Origin: Halomonas sp. GFAJ-1
GTDB taxonomy: Bacteria > Pseudomonadota > Gammaproteobacteria > Pseudomonadales > Halomonadaceae
NCBI GenBank assembly: GCA_002966495.1
Contig: CP016490.1
Location: 1,116,001 to 1,180,000 of the forward strand
Reading direction: 5' to 3'
DNA: 64,000 nucleotides
Part shown: in pieces, positions 61,473 through 64,000 of the stretch
Layout: each line of letters begins with the position of its first letter
Position numbering within the stretch: position 1 is the first letter of the stretch
Made by a program: the position numbers and the translations under genes
The notes under the pieces: model-generated
Told to the model about the DNA's origin: nothing
The model's input: the letters and a program-made list of their open reading frames with translations, nothing else
The model's database searches: none

Positions 61473-63083
61473 TTAGTGGGCGTGGCTAGCGTGCGATGTT
61501 AGCAGCGGTAACTCTTCATTGAGCTTAAACCGAGCGACAATAGACGTTAGGCGCTCAGCTTCGTGCTGAAGCTCAATGGCGGCCGAACTGGCTTGTTCGA
61601 CCATCGCTGCATTTTGCTGATTGGTTTGATCCATATCGTTAGCGGCGACATTAACTTCTCTAATTCCCGCGCGTTGCTCTTCGGTGGCGACCGATATCTC
61701 ATCCATTAACGTGGTGACTTGAGTGACGGAAGCCATAATTTTGGCCATGGTTTCGCCTGCTTTATCCGCTTGTTGCGTGCCGGCTTCTACCATATCCACC
61801 GATGTTTCAATCAGTTTACGAATATCCGTTGAGGCGCTCGCACTGCGGGTCGCTAGCTGACGTACTTCGCTGGCGACGACGGCAAAACCGCGACCATGCT
61901 CCCCGGCGCGAGCCGCCTCAACGGACGCATTGAGCGCCAGAATATTGGTCTGGAAAGCAATCGAGTCAATCAGCTTGATGATGTCGGTGATTTTCTGCGA
62001 GCTTTCGCGGATGTTGTGCATGTGGCTGATGACCTCATTGACCACGCTGCCGCCTTGTTCTGCGCTATGGGCGGCATCACGAGCCACTTGTCGTGCTTGG
62101 GTGGTGTTTTCGCTATTGCGCTCCATCGTCGAGGTCATCTCTTCGATGCTGGAAGCGGTTTCGGTTAACGACGCAGACTGCCGTTCAGTGCGTGCGGCAA
62201 GGTCTTGGTTACTTTTGGCGATTTCCTGGGCACTGGTAAAGACTTCGCTACTGCTTTCCCGAACGGTCGTCACGGTACCGAGCAAGCTTTGCTGCATGTG
62301 ACGTAGAGCAGCGAAAAGAACGCCGATCTCATTACGACCGCGCGTTTCCACGTCTCTGGAAAGGTCGCCTTCCGCCATGCTTTGAAAATGGTCGGTAATA
62401 CGGTGCATCGGTCGTATCAGATTAGCGCCTACACCCCAGTAAACCACCACGGTAACCATCAGCGCGATGATGAAGACGGTGATGATAGTCATAGTGGAAA
62501 GACTGATAACCGAGTCAAAATTCGCCAGCCGTTCGTTACCTTCTTCTTCTACCCGATGAAAAAAGCCGATGGCATCTTGATAGAAAGCGCTATAAGCCTG
62601 GTAAGCGGCATCACGCTGTTCGCGGTAAGCCGTCGCATCGCCTTGCTGCAGTGCAGTGACTTGCCGTAAAAGGTGCTCTTCCAGCAGCGCATCGAAGCTT
62701 ACGGCGATAGGCGCAATGACCGTCTCGTGGGCAGGGTTGGCGGGGAGCTTAAGGAAGTTTGAAAACACTTCTTGGGCCGTATTGAGCGAGCTACGCAGCT
62801 CAGCAGCGCGCTGTTGCCTCTCTTCAGCGCCCAGTGCTGTTTGCGGCTCAACTAACTCTTCATAGAGGCGTGCCATGCCCAGGCGTGCGCTTTGTAGCGT
62901 AGAGTTAGTTCGGTTGAGGCTAGACTGCTGGTTAACATTGACATTAGTGAGCTGCTCAAGGCTTTGTTGGCTGTGGTTGACGGCATAAAGCCCTGTGCCG
63001 CTAAGCACAAGCAGCATAAGCAAGAAAGAGAGTAGCACCAGCGTCCAGCTCATTCTTAACGTCATATTATCTAGTAAACGCAT
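61473..63083 (-). CDS. Methyl-accepting chemotaxis protein
   Basis: A 536-residue chemoreceptor. The first membrane segment is at about residues 10-32. A periplasmic four-helix-bundle sensor (about 35-190), a second segment, a HAMP domain (GANLIRPMHRITDHFQSMAE) and a signalling domain follow, with the hairpin tip IDSIAFQTNILALNASVEAA and RAGEHGRGFAVVASEVRQLA. The C terminus lacks the CheR/CheB-tethering pentapeptide. The ATG at 63083 is set by TAGGAA 6 nt upstream. The ligand is unknown. Confidence 0.93.
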   Translation of the reverse strand: MRLLDNMTLRMSWTLVLLSFLLMLLVLSGTGLYAVNHSQQSLEQLTNVNVNQQSSLNRTNSTLQSARLGMARLYEELVEPQTALGAEERQQRAAELRSSLNTAQEVFSNFLKLPANPAHETVIAPIAVSFDALLEEHLLRQVTALQQGDATAYREQRDAAYQAYSAFYQDAIGFFHRVEEEGNERLANFDSVISLSTMTIITVFIIALMVTVVVYWGVGANLIRPMHRITDHFQSMAEGDLSRDVETRGRNEIGVLFAALRHMQQSLLGTVTTVRESSSEVFTSAQEIAKSNQDLAARTERQSASLTETASSIEEMTSTMERNSENTTQARQVARDAAHSAEQGGSVVNEVISHMHNIRESSQKITDIIKLIDSIAFQTNILALNASVEAARAGEHGRGFAVVASEVRQLATRSASASTDIRKLIETSVDMVEAGTQQADKAGETMAKIMASVTQVTTLMDEISVATEEQRAGIREVNVAANDMDQTNQQNAAMVEQASSAAIELQHEAERLTSIVARFKLNEELPLLTSHASHAH

Positions 63084-63127
63084 CGGTATTCCTAAGTTGA
63101 GCCGTAGGAGGATGACCATAAACGCAA

Positions 63128-63160
63128 AATAGAACTGCCGACGAGTGCAGCAGTTCTATT
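63128..63160 (-). terminator. Terminator after the NCS2 permease
   Basis: Eleven-base perfect arms AATAGAACTGC (63128-63138) and GCAGTTCTATT (63150-63160). On the minus strand the hairpin is followed by TTTTGC, about 90 nt after the permease stop. Confidence 0.75.
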
Positions 63161-63249
63161 GCATAAGTTTTGTTGCGCACTTATGGGCGATTACAGGCAG
63201 TGATTAAGTCGTCATAACCTTTTGTTACCCAGGATTTGTGTCACGTTAC

Positions 63250-64000
63250 TTAATCGGCGCTGCTGTTATTTGGGGAGAGCTTTTGGCTCAGTTTGGTGCT
63301 TTCCGCTTTAGCCGCTTCTGCTTCTGCTTCTGCATCCGCTTTGGCAATGGCTTCTCGCTCCTTGGCTTCGTCTGAAAGAGACTTCTTGGGCAGTACGATA
63401 TTGAGTGTGAAGGCCGTGATGGCTGCTACCACAATAGGGGCGCCGCCAATCAGGTCTCTTACTACTTCCGGGAACTGCTCAATAGCGGCGGGAACAGCAG
63501 AGATCCCTAGGCTTAGTGCCAGAGAGAGGCCCACGATGGTCATGTTGCGCGCGGACATTTCATCTTTGACCAGTAGCTGAATGCCGGTCATGGTGATCAT
63601 GCCGAAGACGGTAATCGTTGCACCACCCAGCACAGGGAAGGGAATGGTGGTGATGATAGCGCCAAACTTCGGGCTAAGGCCGGCCACAATCATGAAGATG
63701 CCGGTGAGTGCCAAAACGTAACGGCTAATCACCTTGGTCATCGCAACAATACCCACGTTTTGGCTAAACGTAGAGGTGGGTAACGCGCCAAAGAAAGCGC
63801 TGACGGTGGTGGTTAGACCATTACCCAATAAGCCGCCGGTTAACTCTTTGGTTTTAAGCTCGCGGTTCATGCCCGCGACAGACGTTGCTGACAGGTCGCC
63901 GATGGTTTGGACGGAGTTAATGATGCAGATGACAACCATGGAGGCGATAGCAGCGGTGTGAAACTCTATCTCGAAAGGCATCACTTTGGGTACCGCGCCC
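63250..64000 (-). CDS. NCS2 nucleobase:cation symporter, C-terminal part (uracil/xanthine permease family)
   Basis: The last 250 codons of a nucleobase permease whose 5' end lies beyond the window. Recognised stretches are QTIGDLSATSVAGMNRELKT, NGLTTTVSAFFGALPTSTFS, QNVGIVAMTKVISRYV and TIPFPVLGGATITVFGM. The reading frame continues to the window edge upstream of a GTG at 63984. The C-terminal tail is an Ala/Glu/Lys-rich cytoplasmic extension (about 45 residues) that is unusual in length. The transported base cannot be decided between uracil and xanthine/urate. Confidence 0.9.
   Translation of the reverse strand, partial: GAVPKVMPFEIEFHTAAIASMVVICIINSVQTIGDLSATSVAGMNRELKTKELTGGLLGNGLTTTVSAFFGALPTSTFSQNVGIVAMTKVISRYVLALTGIFMIVAGLSPKFGAIITTIPFPVLGGATITVFGMITMTGIQLLVKDEMSARNMTIVGLSLALSLGISAVPAAIEQFPEVVRDLIGGAPIVVAAITAFTLNIVLPKKSLSDEAKEREAIAKADAEAEAEAAKAESTKLSQKLSPNNSSAD

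Overview
The window looks like chromosomal DNA of a halophilic gammaproteobacterium of the Halomonas type (Halomonadaceae). GC content is moderately high. The gene families (TRAP and BCCT transporters, NSS transporter, ovoA, a complete phenylacetate cluster) and the protein sequences fit that family. This is inference from gene content; no rRNA or tRNA is present to confirm it, and no CRISPR array, prophage or intact insertion sequence was seen.

Layout. 1-1957: an RND efflux pump (truncated at the window edge) with its membrane-fusion protein. 2079-5334: a flavin amine oxidase, a two-gene unit pairing an OGFr-domain protein with a gamma-glutamylcyclotransferase, and a decayed locus (a WYL-regulator remnant beside a DUF2201-type protein). 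5626-11256: homogentisate entry, with hpd plus a Rieske protein, a divergent Lrp-type regulator, a TyrR/PhhR-type activator, and an NSS transporter preceded by two TyrR boxes 72 bp apart. 11494-17859: a small outer-membrane barrel, an orphan TRAP binding protein, an Lrp regulator and a fused indolepyruvate ferredoxin oxidoreductase. 18052-26376: an operon running MBL protein, FAD monooxygenase, DUF2783 protein, hmgA, fahA, maiA, MFS transporter, with a divergent MarR regulator. 26736-29685: a complete TRAP transporter. 29801-45917: the phenylacetate regulon (paaABCDE-paaZ, paaFGHIJK, paaN-paaY, paaX).

How the parts fit. Tyrosine and phenylalanine carbon would reach homogentisate through Hpd. 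The FAD monooxygenase/DUF2783 pair resembles the MhaA/MhaB 3-hydroxyphenylacetate hydroxylase and would be a second entry to homogentisate. HmgA, MaiA and FahA then yield fumarate and acetoacetate. The indolepyruvate ferredoxin oxidoreductase could convert phenylpyruvate directly to phenylacetyl-CoA, which is the substrate of PaaABCDE. TyrR/PhhR, two Lrp-type proteins, one MarR protein and PaaX would control these branches. About 40 kb is therefore devoted to aromatic acid catabolism and uptake.

46004-64000: a diguanylate cyclase remnant, a BCCT transporter with a PHB-depolymerase-type esterase, a small DUF1289 unit, a znuA/znuCB zinc importer with a Zur-like palindrome, an uncharacterised ATP-grasp enzyme, a NYN-domain protein, ovoA, an ADP-ribosylglycohydrolase with an M1-type peptidase, a lipoprotein, a UreI/AmiS-type channel, a chemoreceptor and the 3' part of an NCS2 nucleobase permease.
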